Part shown: positions 38,020-38,596 of the stretch, piece after piece
Position numbering within the stretch: the first letter of the stretch is position 1
Layout of the letters: each line of letters begins with the position of its first letter
Virus record (IMG/VR): IMGVR_UViG_3300025896_000070
Coordinates: 1-38,596 of that record
Reading direction: 5' to 3' (one strand)
DNA: 38,596 bases
DNA from: a virus
The notes under the pieces: generated by a model
Database searches by the model: none
What the model was told of the DNA's origin: nothing
The model's input: the letters and a program-made list of their open reading frames with translations, nothing else
Program-made: the position numbers and the translations under genes

Positions 38020-38271
38020 ATGGTCCGTGTCCGCTTCTACTGCGACATCTGGAACGCCCCGGTCCCGCTGGTTAGGGGGTTCACCCCCAGCCTGATGGCC
38101 AGCACCACGCCCCCGGACCCGCGCCACATGACGAACACCCGGCGCGTCGCCTTCGACGTGGACCTCCCTGACCACTTCTTCCGGGAGGCCGAAGACATGG
38201 GCCAGCAGGTGGGCCCTGCCATCGAGGTGCCCATGCCCTTCCCTGGAGGTGAGCCATGCACTACGCCCTGA
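38020..38271 (+). CDS. Small protein after terL, unknown
   Basis: 83 residues (MVRVRFYCDIWNAPVPLVRGFTPSLMASTTPPDPRHMTNTRRVAFDVDLPDHFFREAEDMGQQVGP...). Beta-rich start followed by a short helix, no cysteine-metal motif. Weak ribosome site (GAGGTG) 5 bases ahead. Overlaps the next start by 16 bases. Unknown function; commonly such genes are packaging or head accessory. Confidence 0.6.
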   Translation: MVRVRFYCDIWNAPVPLVRGFTPSLMASTTPPDPRHMTNTRRVAFDVDLPDHFFREAEDMGQQVGPAIEVPMPFPGGEPCTTP

Positions 38272-38555
38272 CCGAAGCGTTCCTGGCCCAGTGCTTCGCC
38301 GCGAAGACCGGCGTGGACCGGGAGGCCGCCGTCCAGGCCACCGCCGTGTTCCTGGAGATCAGCCAGGCCATGGCCCTGATCACGGTCCAGCGGCTGGAGA
38401 CCGCGGAGCAGGACGCCCACATCCTGCACCTGGCCGGGCAGGGCGTCCCACGGGCCACCATCGCCATCCGGGTGGGGTTGGCCAAATCAAATGTGTTTGC
38501 CGCACTGAGGCGGCAGCAGGAGGCCAGGAGGGCGGCACTGAGGGCGGCGGGGTAA
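38256..38555 (+). CDS. Small HTH-like phage protein, paralogue of the window-start gene
   Basis: 99 residues (MHYALTEAFLAQCFAAKTGVDREAAVQATAVFLEISQAMALITVQRLETAEQDAHILHLAGQGVPRATIAIRVGLAKSNVFAALRRQQEARRAALRAAG). The C-terminal VPRATIAIRVGLAKSNVFAALRR is a helix-turn-helix with a basic tail. Its last third matches the partial gene at 2-109. GGAGGT before ATG. A late, terminase-linked DNA-binding protein is likely, function not known. Confidence 0.65.
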   Translation: MHYALTEAFLAQCFAAKTGVDREAAVQATAVFLEISQAMALITVQRLETAEQDAHILHLAGQGVPRATIAIRVGLAKSNVFAALRRQQEARRAALRAAG

Positions 38556-38556
38556 T

Positions 38557-38596
38557 TAGTCCTGAGCAGACAGGACGCCCCGCACCCGAGGCTTGG
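38557..38596 (+). ncRNA. Structured intergenic element, copy C (window end)
   Basis: GTCCT (38559-38563) pairs with AGGAC (38572-38576) around GAGCAGAC. GCCCCGCACCCGAGGCTTGG follows and ends the window. The stem differs from copies A and B (T-A replaces C-G at the closing pair), so pairing is conserved while sequence changes. The copy is cut off before any second hairpin. Confidence 0.55.

Noticed and set aside
1-38596. tRNA genes
   Set aside because: I saw no T-loop GTTCGAATC-type sequence with a paired acceptor stem while reading the intergenic gaps, which are mostly too short. A tRNA search tool would be decisive.

Overview
The window holds an almost complete genome of a tailed double-stranded DNA phage with a long, flexible tail (siphovirus type). 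The DNA is GC-rich and tightly packed, with many four-base ATGA or GTGA stop/start overlaps. The tail-tip genes are in lambda order (M, L, K and I-like, then J-like), the head is of a P22-coat/DUF4055-portal kind, and a beta-helix tailspike follows. A membrane protein with a long coiled coil in the lysis cassette fits a spanin, so a Gram-negative host is likely. The host genus cannot be fixed from sequence alone. I found no tRNA, rRNA, CRISPR array, insertion sequence or integrase.

Layout on a circular reading. The rightward late operon starts with terS and terL (36137-38012) and two small genes. It re-enters at base 1 with lysis genes (M15 peptidase, two membrane proteins, spanin-like protein, 237-2143). 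It continues through portal, head proteins, scaffold and major capsid protein (2140-8906), connector and tail-terminator genes (8962-10788), tail tube, frameshifted chaperone pair, tape measure and tail tip (10798-19307), and ends with the tailspike (19316-21397). The leftward early operon (30535 down to 21455) holds a recombination module (HNH endonuclease, Gp157-like protein, Sak4-like ATPase, SSB-like protein), a ParB/DGQHR-like protein, and about a dozen very small genes, several with zinc-ribbon cysteines. The rightward early block (31048-36140) holds Cro-like and CII-like regulators, small zinc proteins, a PD-(D/E)XK nuclease, a large primase/VapE-type helicase, an iteron cluster that is probably the replication origin, and a VRR-NUC nuclease.

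The control region lies at 30541-31047. It has two inverted copies of one 41-base operator/promoter-like module, one facing each early operon, with a small leftward unit and its own terminator between them.

The least ordinary features are these. (1) A structured intergenic element occurs three times (112, 7011, 38557), with a covarying hairpin followed by an invariant ACCCGAGGCT segment. (2) The hexamer TGTCCA occurs 10 times on the coding strand of the leftward small-gene block, always just after a stop codon and before the next start, and nowhere inside those genes. (3) The operator modules are inverted twins. (4) The iterons are both direct and inverted. (5) The two window ends are diverged copies of the same gene end plus element. 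These are read directly from the sequence; the functions given for them are inference.
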